From: Thiofilum sp.
GTDB lineage: Bacteria > Pseudomonadota > Gammaproteobacteria > Thiotrichales > Thiotrichaceae
DNA: 64,000 bases
NCBI RefSeq assembly: GCF_016711335.1
Contig: NZ_JADJTF010000001.1
Location: forward strand, 1-64,000
Reading direction: 5' to 3'
Shown here: one piece after another, positions 18,828 through 26,288 of the stretch
How positions within the stretch are numbered: position 1 is the stretch's first letter
Layout: each line of letters starts with the position of its first letter
The notes under the pieces: model-generated
The model's input: only the letters and a program-made list of their open reading frames with translations
Told to the model about the DNA's origin: nothing
Database searches by the model: none
Made by a program: the position numbers and the translations under genes

Positions 18828-19481
18828 ATGAAAACCACACGTCAACACTGGGCTGCATGGTTAGTACCTGCGGCGGTGCTGTTGTCTAACCCCATCTATG
18901 CAGCTGACACCACCTCACCTTTTGATAGTTTACTAGGGTTGTTTAAACCCAGCCCCCAGTCTAAAGCCACACTTAGTGGCTCACGCGCTAATGCTAATTA
19001 CATCGGCGCGAATATTGGCTCTGCGAATACTGAAGGTTTTTGCACGCAATTAGAAAATTGTGAAACCAGCAGTAATGCGTGGAAACTGTATGCTGGAGTA
19101 CCACTCCAAAACGGTTTGCTCTTGGATGGTGCTTATGTGAACTTTGGGGAGCAACAAGGCAAAGCCACTAATGGCTCTACCACCAAAGCGCAACGTAGTG
19201 GCTATACGGCGGCTGGGGTGGTGACTTTACCGATGAGTGATAGTTTACATCTTTATGGTAAGGGCGGGATGTTATGGTGGACTAGCGAGGAATCTCACTC
19301 GAATAGTCATCAAGCAGTCGATGGCAAATCCACTTTTTATGGTATTGGTGCTGATTACCGACTCAATGGTAACTTAGGGGTTCGCGCTGAGTGGGAGCAT
19401 TATTCCGATGTCGGCAGTGAGCAATTAAGTGATCGTAATATTAATTTACTCAGTGTTGGCGTTTCGATGTCCTCACTGTGA
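18828..19481 (+). CDS. Outer-membrane beta-barrel protein (OmpA-like barrel)
   Basis: The 217 residues begin with a signal peptide (cut near SNPIYA-AD). The remainder has alternating polar/apolar strands and ends LLSVGVSMSSL with a terminal hydrophobic residue, as in outer-membrane barrels. The segment RAEWEHYSDVGS is the OmpA/opacity-type strand. A loop holds a Cys pair (GFCTQLENCET) that could form a disulfide. It is related to the next gene, which keeps the Cys pair and RAEWEH. Two hairpins follow the stop. The specific role is unknown. Confidence 0.75.
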   Translation: MKTTRQHWAAWLVPAAVLLSNPIYAADTTSPFDSLLGLFKPSPQSKATLSGSRANANYIGANIGSANTEGFCTQLENCETSSNAWKLYAGVPLQNGLLLDGAYVNFGEQQGKATNGSTTKAQRSGYTAAGVVTLPMSDSLHLYGKGGMLWWTSEESHSNSHQAVDGKSTFYGIGADYRLNGNLGVRAEWEHYSDVGSEQLSDRNINLLSVGVSMSSL

Positions 19482-19496
19482 TAGGTTTTTCTCTAT

Positions 19497-19543
19497 TTTG
19501 AGGGTAAGCCTTTTACCCTCAAATGCTAGTTGAGCTAGCATTT
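19497..19543. terminator. Two overlapping terminator hairpins
   Basis: The first hairpin TTTGAGGGTAA (19497-19507) / TTACCCTCAAA (19513-19523) has an 11-bp stem. The second, AAATGCTAG (19521-19529) / CTAGCATTT (19535-19543), shares three bases with the first, so both cannot fully form together. They lie between the two barrel genes and could act as terminator, or as a switch between terminating and non-terminating forms. Confidence 0.65.
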
Positions 19544-19590
19544 ACACTAATAAGTTCAAAAATAACAATGAATAATAAAGGGCTAACTTT

Positions 19591-20298
19591 ATGAAACACT
19601 CTAAACTATTAATAGCTTATTGCCTCATGGCTCTTGCTCCACTCACACAAGCCGATTGGGTAGTACGCAATCCTTTGCCAGTAGTGATTGGAGCCAACAA
19701 TCCTAATGCGGGCTATGGTGATCCTATTAATGATTTTAGTCAGGGACCGAAACTGTACGCAGGGGTTAGTGCAGGCTATTCTAAACAAGGCGATATTTGT
19801 AACGATCCGTTTTTCTCTGGCACTTGCTCTAATGGTGATCTAAATTGGAAAGTCATGGCAGGCGCTCGTTTTAGTCCTATGTTTGGTGCGGAAGTCTCTT
19901 ATAACGACATGGGTGAATCAAGTATGAGTGGTACTCAAAATGGTAATCCCGCCACCATGCGTAATGAGGTCAAAAGCATTAATTTAGCGGGTATGGGCTA
20001 TATGCCTGTCACCCCACAGATTGAAGCGTTTGGTAAGGCAGGGGTTTCTTTTTGGAAGCGTGACTCTGAACGCACCACACCTGATACCACTACGACTATT
20101 CCTAATAGTAAATTCATTACCGAGCAAACGAATGATAATGGTCAAAGCCCATTATTAGGGGTTGGTGCTCAATATCGTATGAGTCCTAATATTCATTTAC
20201 GTGCTGAGTGGGAACATATGTTTAATGTAGGCTCAGACTCTAATTATGAAACGGATGTGGATAATTATAGCCTTGGTTTAACCTATTCCACTCTTTAA
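19591..20298 (+). CDS. Outer-membrane beta-barrel protein, paralogue of the preceding gene
   Basis: The 235-residue product has a signal peptide (MKHSKLLIAYCLMALAPLTQA), a barrel with repeated amphipathic strands and the C-terminal NYSLGLTYSTL. It shares LRAEWEHMFNVGSDS, AQYRMSPN and the loop cysteines (DICNDPFFSGTCSNG) with the product of 18828-19481, so the pair likely arose by duplication. It has its own ribosome site (AAAGGGCTAAC) and a strong terminator after the stop. Its function is not identifiable. Confidence 0.75.
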   Translation: MKHSKLLIAYCLMALAPLTQADWVVRNPLPVVIGANNPNAGYGDPINDFSQGPKLYAGVSAGYSKQGDICNDPFFSGTCSNGDLNWKVMAGARFSPMFGAEVSYNDMGESSMSGTQNGNPATMRNEVKSINLAGMGYMPVTPQIEAFGKAGVSFWKRDSERTTPDTTTTIPNSKFITEQTNDNGQSPLLGVGAQYRMSPNIHLRAEWEHMFNVGSDSNYETDVDNYSLGLTYSTL

Positions 20299-20320
20299 TG
20301 TCACCACACACACTGATTGA

Positions 20321-20343
20321 GGCTGCAAGGATGCAGCCTTTTT
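20321..20343 (+). terminator. Rho-independent terminator
   Basis: GGCTGCA-AGGA-TGCAGCC followed by TTTTTTG forms a 7-bp GC-rich stem and U-tract just after the second barrel gene. This is a textbook intrinsic terminator on the plus strand. Confidence 0.9.
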
Positions 20344-20511
20344 TGTAGCCCTTCTCCACCTCACCTCATTGAACACTCGCTTAGCTATTTATTCCCACTT
20401 AACCCTATTGAGCTAAACTAGCAATCGTCTATAGTTCGTTAGTTAAGTACCTCTCGTGCACCTAACTACAGGCAATTCAATCTAGCAAAACATTCTATTA
20501 GTGGAGTCAAT

Positions 20512-20904
20512 ATGCGCAAAATAATCAGCGGCTTAACCTTAGCTTTTTTAGTAACACTATCAGGTGCAGCAACCGCTATGGGTAATCCAGCCTCAATCAA
20601 CTGCATTAAACAAGGCGGCAAACTACAAATCGTGGGTAGTGTGGGCTATTGCCAATTACCTAATGGGGTGAAATGCGAAGAATGGGCGCTATTTCGTGGC
20701 GAATGTCCTGCTAAAGCACCAACCCCATCCAAGCCCCCTATCATTGGTGGCGCACGCGATGCACACGGCTGTTTAGTTGCAGCGGGTTATGCATGGTGCT
20801 CTAGCACTAAAAAATGTGAAAGACCTTGGGAATTAGCTAAACAAAAACGCTTCCCCAATACTCCAGCAGGCTTTAATCGTTTCTGCCGTAATCCTGCTCG
20901 CTGA
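20512..20904 (+). CDS. Secreted Cys-rich protein with DUF333 domain
   Basis: The 130 residues have a signal peptide (cut near AATA-MGNP). A DUF333 domain follows (NPASINCIKQGGKLQIV, GYCQLPNGVKCEEWALF), then a Pro-rich link and a second Cys-containing module (HGCLVAAGYAWCSSTKKCERPWE). DUF333 proteins are small, usually exported or lipid-anchored, and of unknown function; the second module is often fused to them. Seven or so cysteines suggest disulfides in the periplasm. The stop is followed by an inverted repeat at 20933-20961. Confidence 0.75.
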   Translation: MRKIISGLTLAFLVTLSGAATAMGNPASINCIKQGGKLQIVGSVGYCQLPNGVKCEEWALFRGECPAKAPTPSKPPIIGGARDAHGCLVAAGYAWCSSTKKCERPWELAKQKRFPNTPAGFNRFCRNPAR

Positions 20905-20932
20905 TACAGCGCTAAGCCCGAATACCCCTTAA

Positions 20933-20961
20933 ACACTGTCAAAGGTAACCGTTGACAGTGT
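20933..20961. terminator. 10-bp inverted repeat overlapping a TTGACA box upstream of arsR
   Basis: ACACTGTCAA (20933-20942) and TTGACAGTGT (20952-20961) form a perfect 10-bp stem with a 9-base loop. It can end the DUF333 transcript, but the right arm also contains TTGACA about 45 bases before arsR and could be a -35 box or operator. No long T-run follows. The role is therefore undecided. Confidence 0.5.
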
Positions 20962-21000
20962 ACACTTCCTTCATCCTCTATCATCAATCGTACCCTGAAT

Positions 21001-21315
21001 ATGGACTCAAAAATCATAGTCACACGCCTCGCGGCACTGGCTCAAGAATCGCGTTTGGCTATTTTCCGTGAATTAGTGCAGGCCGGAGCATCGGGGTTAA
21101 GTGCAGGCAAAATTAGTGAACTGACCCAAACTGCGCCCAACTCAGTCTCCTTTCATATGAAAGAATTAGTCCATGCTGGATTAGTTACCTCACGGCAGGA
21201 AGGACGCTATGTGATTTATAATGCCCAATATGCGGCTATGAATGAGTTAATTGCCGCCCTCACCGAAGATTGCTGTAAGGGCGACACTTGTGGGACAGAA
21301 GGGAGTTGCGGTTAG
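21001..21315 (+). CDS. arsR: ArsR-family metalloregulatory repressor
   Basis: This 104-residue winged-helix repressor carries the HTH LTQTAPNSVSFHMKELVHAG and wing RQEGRYVIYNA. It lacks the CVCDL metal site of E. coli ArsR in the recognition helix region. Instead it has a C-terminal Cys cluster, Cys91, Cys92 and Cys97, plus Cys103. This resembles the As(III) site described in Acidithiobacillus ferrooxidans ArsR, so arsenite sensing is likely. It converges with an acetyltransferase gene (4-base overlap), and a probable operator lies upstream of arsI. Confidence 0.88.
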   Translation: MDSKIIVTRLAALAQESRLAIFRELVQAGASGLSAGKISELTQTAPNSVSFHMKELVHAGLVTSRQEGRYVIYNAQYAAMNELIAALTEDCCKGDTCGTEGSCG

Positions 21316-21773
21316 GTTAGTGTCTTTACCAAAATAGAAGCCGAGGCAGGACAAACCCCTTGTACTTGGCTAGAGCTATAGAGCGCAGGTGGCAAATCGT
21401 TACGCTCTAAGCGCTCATATCCCAATGCTTCAAAAAACGTAGTGGCACTGGTTGTCAATAAATAGAGCTGCTGCAAACCTGCTTGCTGTGCCTCTTGCTC
21501 CACCCACTGCACTAACCGCTGCCCTAATCCTTGGCGTCGATAAGGCTGTGCAACCGCTAAAGAGCGCAATAAACCCAGCTTCTCATACCGCTCCAAACCA
21601 ATCACAGCATAATACTGCGGCGCACCTAAGCCCCAGAACTGGCTGTGCGTAGCAACTGCTAAATCCTCATAGGGAAGCTGTGTGTCCTTCAATAATGCTT
21701 GGATTAACCCTAGTGCTTGAATGGGTTCAGGTTCATTATTAACTATTGAGACTTTTTCACTTGCTAAAAACAT
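21312..21773 (-). CDS. arsN2: GNAT acetyltransferase, arsenic-resistance type (ArsN2-like)
   Basis: This 153-residue GNAT protein has the acetyl-CoA loop RRQGLGQRLVQWVEQEA and the ending TTFFEALGYERLERNDLPPAL, which is typical of the ArsN2 branch found in ars operons. ArsN-type enzymes acetylate organoarsenical or other amino substrates; the substrate here is not proven. It is downstream of and codirectional with arsI (57-base gap) and convergent with arsR. The neighbourhood is the strongest support for the arsenic role. Confidence 0.78.
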   Translation of the reverse strand: MFLASEKVSIVNNEPEPIQALGLIQALLKDTQLPYEDLAVATHSQFWGLGAPQYYAVIGLERYEKLGLLRSLAVAQPYRRQGLGQRLVQWVEQEAQQAGLQQLYLLTTSATTFFEALGYERLERNDLPPALYSSSQVQGVCPASASILVKTLT

Positions 21774-21829
21774 AGGCTACAACCTCAAATATTAATGCTG
21801 GCTACCAAAAGTATTTAAACCCGCAACAT

Positions 21830-22306
21830 TTAACAGCAGCTAGAACCCTGTGACGGAGTACAACACGCCTCTGCTGATTTAGATTGCCCCAATACAGGCA
21901 CACAACACGGGGTAGCAGTAGTTTTGTCAGCCTCACCAAACACTGGAATACTCTCTAGAGTATGGAACTGCTCCCACGCAATACCTTGCGGATCATTAAT
22001 CCAATACTTATCCGACATGGCATAGCAACAAGCAGTCCCTTGCTCTGCGGTAATCGTGACATCAATAGTTTTAAGCTGGTGATTCAGTTGCTCTAGTTCC
22101 TCATTAGAGTCCACTTGAAATCCTAAATGATTCAATCCTAGCGGCGCACCGCGCCTAGAAATAGCAAAATTGACTCGTGGATCGTCCAACATCCATTTGG
22201 CATAGTCCTGTTTTTGCACCGTAGGATTAGCACCAAAGAGTTGCGAATAAAACTGAATATTGGCGGCTAAATCTTCGACTGACACATGCACATGAAAACG
22301 TTTCAT
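21830..22306 (-). CDS. arsI: ArsI/CadI-family C-As lyase-like metalloenzyme
   Basis: This 158-residue vicinal-oxygen-chelate (glyoxalase-fold) protein has metal ligands at His5, His60 and Glu112 and the vicinal cysteines Cys93-Cys94 (ACCYAM), which are the known As(III)-binding pair of ArsI. ArsI splits methyl from trivalent organoarsenicals using Fe(II) and O2. The C-terminal tail adds further Cys pairs (TPCCVPV, ACCTPSQGSSCC). A dyad that fits an ArsR operator sits 29 bases upstream of the start. No arsB, acr3 or arsC lies nearby. Confidence 0.88.
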   Translation of the reverse strand: MKRFHVHVSVEDLAANIQFYSQLFGANPTVQKQDYAKWMLDDPRVNFAISRRGAPLGLNHLGFQVDSNEELEQLNHQLKTIDVTITAEQGTACCYAMSDKYWINDPQGIAWEQFHTLESIPVFGEADKTTATPCCVPVLGQSKSAEACCTPSQGSSCC

Positions 22307-22334
22307 ACTATAAACCTCTTCGTTAATTTCAATA

Positions 22335-22352
22335 TTTCAACTATTATTGAAA
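22335..22352 (-). promoter_or_regulatory. Probable ArsR operator upstream of arsI
   Basis: TTTCAA-CTATTA-TTGAAA is a symmetric 6-6-6 dyad of the TTTCAA(N6)TTGAAA type, close to the ATCAA(N6)TTGAT sites reported for ArsR/SmtB repressors. It lies 29-46 bases upstream of the arsI start, where a bound repressor would block transcription. Confidence 0.6.
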
Positions 22353-22394
22353 CAAAGATTTAAAGCAAGCTATTTTTCTACCTACAGTCGTCTG

Positions 22395-22418
22395 TCTGCT
22401 GCTTGCTCTACTAGGTTT
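22395..22418. repeat. 24-bp direct repeat, left copy
   Basis: The 24 bases from 22395 (TCTGCTGCTTGCTCTACTAG then GTTT) are identical to 26194-26217. The two copies bracket the araC / aldo-keto reductase module. Confidence 0.85.
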
Positions 22419-22559
22419 AGCTTTAGCAGAGTTTAATAGATGATTAAGACCCTTAAGTTTAAGCAGCTTTCAGTAAACGGTTAGGTAATCACTAAATGGG
22501 ATGACACTCTTATCAAACCTAGTATACAGCACTTCATTAAACGCACATTTGTTTGGTCT

Positions 22560-23426
22560 TTATACTTGTCCCGCCCATTTGGGAGGCAATCCAAAATACG
22601 CTTTAAAGTCACGGCTTAACTGTGCCGCACTGCCATAACCCAACAATTCCGCAACTTGCTTTACGCTTTGACCTTCTACTGCAAGCATGTGACGCGCACG
22701 CATCAGCCTCATAGTTTTGATGTATTGCACTACTGAGCGGCCCGTTATTTGTTTAAAATGCCGGTTAAAACTGGCAATGCTCATATGGGCATACTGCGCA
22801 AGCTCATCAACAGGTGGGTTGCGGTATAGATTTTGTTCCATGTATTCGAGGGTTTGTGCGACACGGTTTTGTGGGGTGGATCTATTCAAATGACTGAGAA
22901 GTACCGCACTATTATCCTCTTGCAGTACGTGGTAGCACAGTTCACGTACATAAAGCTCACCTAGTACAGCTCCTTGCTTGGGTTGATTGATGACATTTAG
23001 CATCCGTCCAAGCACTTCATAAATGGGTGCGCTGATACTCAGCGGTTCAACCCCTGAACGCTCTACGATACCAGTTGACAATGCTTTGCACGACATCATT
23101 TGTGCAGCCAGACGCGATAGCTCGGACACCTCTAACTGAATGAAAATACCCAATAACGGGGTATGATTTTGAAGATGAGTTTCGCATTCAAAATGCATAG
23201 GAAACCCAACCGCTAAATACTGTCCCGCACCATACTGAAAACGGCGAGCACCCAAATAGCCAATTTTGTATCCCTGAAGAATAAACACTAAACCAAACAA
23301 GTAGGCTTGCAGGTGTCGCGGCATCGCCTTATGTGACCAAAAAACCTGAACATTGGGAATGGAGGTTTCGTTAACTCCTTGAGGCGCATTTGTTACAAAG
23401 GTTTCGAGAGCTTGGAGATTTAACAT
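22560..23426 (-). CDS. AraC-family transcriptional regulator
   Basis: The 288 residues contain an N-terminal AraC_N effector domain (YLFGLVFILQGYKIGYLG; GQYLAVGFPMHFECETH) and a C-terminal pair of HTH motifs (DELAQYAHMSIASFNRHFKQ; VKQVAELLGYGSAAQLSRDFK). This subtype frequently controls an adjacent short-chain or aldo-keto reductase gene, and here it diverges from the disrupted aldo-keto reductase. The 178-base intergenic region would hold its operator. The effector is unknown. Confidence 0.9.
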   Translation of the reverse strand: MLNLQALETFVTNAPQGVNETSIPNVQVFWSHKAMPRHLQAYLFGLVFILQGYKIGYLGARRFQYGAGQYLAVGFPMHFECETHLQNHTPLLGIFIQLEVSELSRLAAQMMSCKALSTGIVERSGVEPLSISAPIYEVLGRMLNVINQPKQGAVLGELYVRELCYHVLQEDNSAVLLSHLNRSTPQNRVAQTLEYMEQNLYRNPPVDELAQYAHMSIASFNRHFKQITGRSVVQYIKTMRLMRARHMLAVEGQSVKQVAELLGYGSAAQLSRDFKAYFGLPPKWAGQV

Positions 23427-23799
23427 GCTGATAATAAAACATCTAAATATGATCGATTATAGCATTTTTCACCGCACTTTTTGCTCTTATTCTCACTTTA
23501 TTGATTTAATTTGTCATGTTATTGCACGACACTGTTATTCGGGATTGAGGGTTTATTCGGCACAATAGTGCTTCTTAATTTACCTCGTCAGCTCAGGAGA
23601 AAAAATGAAACTTTCGCATTTCACTCGTCACTCATTAGGAATTCCTCTTATCGGCTTTGGCACCTATCAGCTTTCTAACGATCAGGCAGAGGTATGTGTT
23701 CGTGAAGCACTACACGCAGGCTATCGGCATATTGACTCAGCCGAGGGCTACAATAATGAAGAGGGCACAGGCAGAGGAATAAAGACCAGTGGTATATTA

Positions 23800-25198
23800 A
23801 CAATACTTCGGACAGTTTGGGCATGATTGAAAAATAGGCTGGAAGCCTCCAGTGTGGGAAGATGTCGTCAACCACGATAACAACCCCTCACCCCAGAAGC
23901 TTCCATGTCCACAATAGAAACGATTCTGAGCCAAATGTCCAGTGTGGCGAAACCGCAGCGCCAGTTTTTGCTGACCTTGTTCAATGCGCTGATGTACCTG
24001 CCCAGCCGTGTCAACTTCCGCAACCTTGGACGTTACAGTGACTGCCATGAAAAGACTTTTTCACGCTGGTTTTCACGTTCCTTTGATTTTCTAGCGTTCA
24101 ACCTGCTGATCTTACAGGATGTCCTGCATGGCAAGGGGGAACGTATTGCGGCTATTGATGCCAGTTTCGTGCCTAAAAGCGGGCGCAAGAGTTATGGCCT
24201 AGACTGGTTTTGGAACGGCTCACAGGGGCAGGCGCAACGCGGACAAGAATTATCCTTGTTAGCGCTGGTGGACGTGACCCACAACACGGCCTACACCTTA
24301 TCCGCCCGCCAAACGCCTACGTTGCCGCGCTCAACCCGCAAGGGTCAAAGCCAACCCGCCAACACCAAAGACAAAACCAAGGTGAAACACCCACCCTTCG
24401 TTGGTGCGCCGCTCCCCACGCGGATGGATAGCTACCTTGGACAGCTTCAACACGCCATCACAGTCCTGCTGGGGTGTGGCATCCGTTATCTCGTCGCGGA
24501 TAGCTTTTATGCCAAAACTAAGTTTGTCAGTGGCATCAGGGAACTCAACTTGCATTTGATCAGCAAGTTACGTCAGGACGCCGACTTACGGTGGCTGTAC
24601 ACGGGCGCACAAAAACCCAAGGGTCGTCACCGCCAGTACAGCGGCAAAGTCAGTTTTGACGACTTATCACGTTTTGAACGGGTCGGAGAGCTGGACGGGC
24701 AGCGTGTTTACACCGCTACTGTTAACAGCCCGACGTTCAAACAGATAGTGCGCATCGTCTATCTGGTGCGCGAAGCAAACGGCAAGACCGCTAGCGCACT
24801 GCTGTTCAGTACCGACACGGATTGCCCTGCATTAGACATCCTGCGTTACTACCAAGCGCGTTTCCAGATAGAATTTTTGTTCCGGGATGCCAAGCAACAC
24901 ACCGGGCTGTGTGACTGCCAAACGACCCGCAAAGAAAAGCTGGATTTCCACTTCAATACCTCACTGACGGCACTTAACCTGCTCCGGCTGGAAGATCGCC
25001 AGCAGAACTGGGATGCCGGGGGCAACGGGCGCAGTGTCCTCTCCGTTGCCAGTGGGAAGATCCGCCACTTCAATGCCCATCTGCTCGAACGCTTTTCTCG
25101 CCACTTAAAACTCGACTTCAGCGCCATAAAATCCAGCCCAGCCTTCGCAGACCTATGTAATTATGGTGCTATCGCCGCGTAAACTGTCCGAAGTGTTA
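23800..25198 (+). mobile_element. Insertion sequence of 1399 bp in the aldo/keto reductase gene
   Basis: Terminal inverted repeats share ACTTCGGACAGTTT (left end near 23805-23818, right end complementary at 25181-25194). A 6-bp duplication ATATTA flanks it (23794-23799 and 25199-25204). The single transposase frame is intact. I cannot assign the family by name; the DDE transposase belongs to the IS4 superfamily. Its G+C is visibly higher than the disrupted host gene's, pointing to outside origin. Confidence 0.9.
23905..25182 (+). CDS. DDE transposase (IS4 superfamily)
   Basis: The 425-residue intact transposase starts MSTIETILSQMSSVAKPQRQ. Probable catalytic residues are Asp in ERIAAIDASFVPKSG, Asp in IRYLVADSFYAKTKF and Glu in RYYQARFQIEFLFRDAKQHTG. 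The last has the YxxRxxIE-like form of IS4-type enzymes. The codons run nearly the entire IS with no frameshift, so the element may still move. The ATG at 23905 is chosen as the first in frame after the left inverted repeat. Confidence 0.9.
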   Translation: MSTIETILSQMSSVAKPQRQFLLTLFNALMYLPSRVNFRNLGRYSDCHEKTFSRWFSRSFDFLAFNLLILQDVLHGKGERIAAIDASFVPKSGRKSYGLDWFWNGSQGQAQRGQELSLLALVDVTHNTAYTLSARQTPTLPRSTRKGQSQPANTKDKTKVKHPPFVGAPLPTRMDSYLGQLQHAITVLLGCGIRYLVADSFYAKTKFVSGIRELNLHLISKLRQDADLRWLYTGAQKPKGRHRQYSGKVSFDDLSRFERVGELDGQRVYTATVNSPTFKQIVRIVYLVREANGKTASALLFSTDTDCPALDILRYYQARFQIEFLFRDAKQHTGLCDCQTTRKEKLDFHFNTSLTALNLLRLEDRQQNWDAGGNGRSVLSVASGKIRHFNAHLLERFSRHLKLDFSAIKSSPAFADLCNYGAIAA

Positions 25199-25938
25199 AT
25201 ATTAAGAGATGAGCTATTCATCACAACCAAGGTTTTCCCAGGCTATACACCATGGGGCTCTGTCGAAAAGAATTACGACGCCACCATTGCCACATTAAAA
25301 AGACAACTGCAACAATTACAGCTCGATTATGTTGACCTGTATCTGATTCATGCGCCATTTTCTGCATTAAGATTGGAACAATGGTCTGCTTGCATCGAGC
25401 TAAAAAAATCTGGTCTGGTAAAGCATATTGGTGTCGCCAACTATAATGCAATACGACTCCAAGAAATTTTGGATGCAGGTCTAGATAGCCCAGAGGCCAA
25501 CCAAATTGAATTTCATCCTCTGTGTGCGCAAATTGACTTAACCCAATTTATGAACAAACATGCCATAGTGCCTATCGCATATAGCTCACTCGCCCCACTA
25601 TCAAGCTGGCGGGTCGAGGAGGGACAAGGCGGAGAGACCCTTGCCGAAACCAAAGCCCAAGCCCAAATCGTTATCCGTGACATTGCCAACAACATGGGAG
25701 TGCCAGAGGCTAACTTGTTACTAAGATGGGGAGTACAGCATGGGTACTGCGTTCTAACCAAAAGCAGCAAGCCAGAACGCATCCGAGAAAACCTCAATAT
25801 TTTTGATTTCGAGATTTCTGTGGATGATATGGCGCAGCTTGATGCGCTCAACCAAAACCAAGCATTAGCTTGGGCAGCCAATGGTTTGAACCCTATGGAG
25901 GTGGCGCCTACGCTAGTATAGTGTTGGAGGATTAACAG

Positions 25939-26034
25939 GTGACACAGCCTACCGGTGGGCATGTATTTTGGCGTACTCAGCACAAAGGTATTTTTCGCGG
26001 TATGTGTCACTATTGTTCTGCGCGACAAAACTAA
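25939..26034 (+). CDS. Possible 31-residue peptide with CxxC
   Basis: A GTG start at 25939 follows TTGGAGGATTAACAG, a strong ribosome site, 18 bases after the reductase stop. The product contains GHVFWRTQHKGIFRG and MCHYCSARQN, with a single Cys-x-x-Cys. It could be the surviving start of a gene truncated by recombination, since the following 240 bases hold no convincing continuation. No family is recognised. Confidence 0.3.
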   Translation: MTQPTGGHVFWRTQHKGIFRGMCHYCSARQN

Positions 26035-26193
26035 ACGATGTCGAAATCACCCACGCAAAATCTGTACCATACATGCTTATATCGAGAAGCCATTTATTGG
26101 TTTATGTAGGACGATAAGCGAATGGCTGGATAAAAAATGGGGTGTTAACTTAATTCTGTGAAATTTTTTTCTCAACATCTATATGATCATCAA

Positions 26194-26217
26194 TCTGCTG
26201 CTTGCTCTACTAGGTTT
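26194..26217. repeat. 24-bp direct repeat, right copy
   Basis: This is an exact copy of 22395-22418 in the same orientation, 3.8 kb away. It lies in the otherwise empty stretch upstream of the DUF1615 gene. Confidence 0.85.
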
Positions 26218-26288
26218 TATACTCTCTACTGCTAAACTCGACTACACTGAGTAGCCTTAAGACTAGACAGCTAGATAGGTTGAAAGGC

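Larger units (their letters stand above)
23605..25921 (+). pseudogene. Aldo/keto reductase gene split by an IS
   Basis: Codons from 23605 give IPLIGFGTYQLSNDQAEV and YRHIDSAEGYNNEEGTGRGI, with catalytic Asp and Tyr, up to the insertion at 23799. The same frame continues after the IS at 25205 as RDELFITTKVF (catalytic Lys), LIHAPF (His), NQIEFHPLC and VLTKSSKPERIRENL, ending at 25921. Joining across one copy of ATATTA gives a continuous reductase of about 305 residues. An ATG at 25163 inside the IS end could start a 252-residue C-terminal fragment, but it would lack the catalytic Asp and Tyr. Confidence 0.93.

Noticed and set aside
25513..26028. Long antisense frame opposite the reductase fragment
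   Set aside because: It is a shadow of the real reading frame, with no start signal or family pattern.
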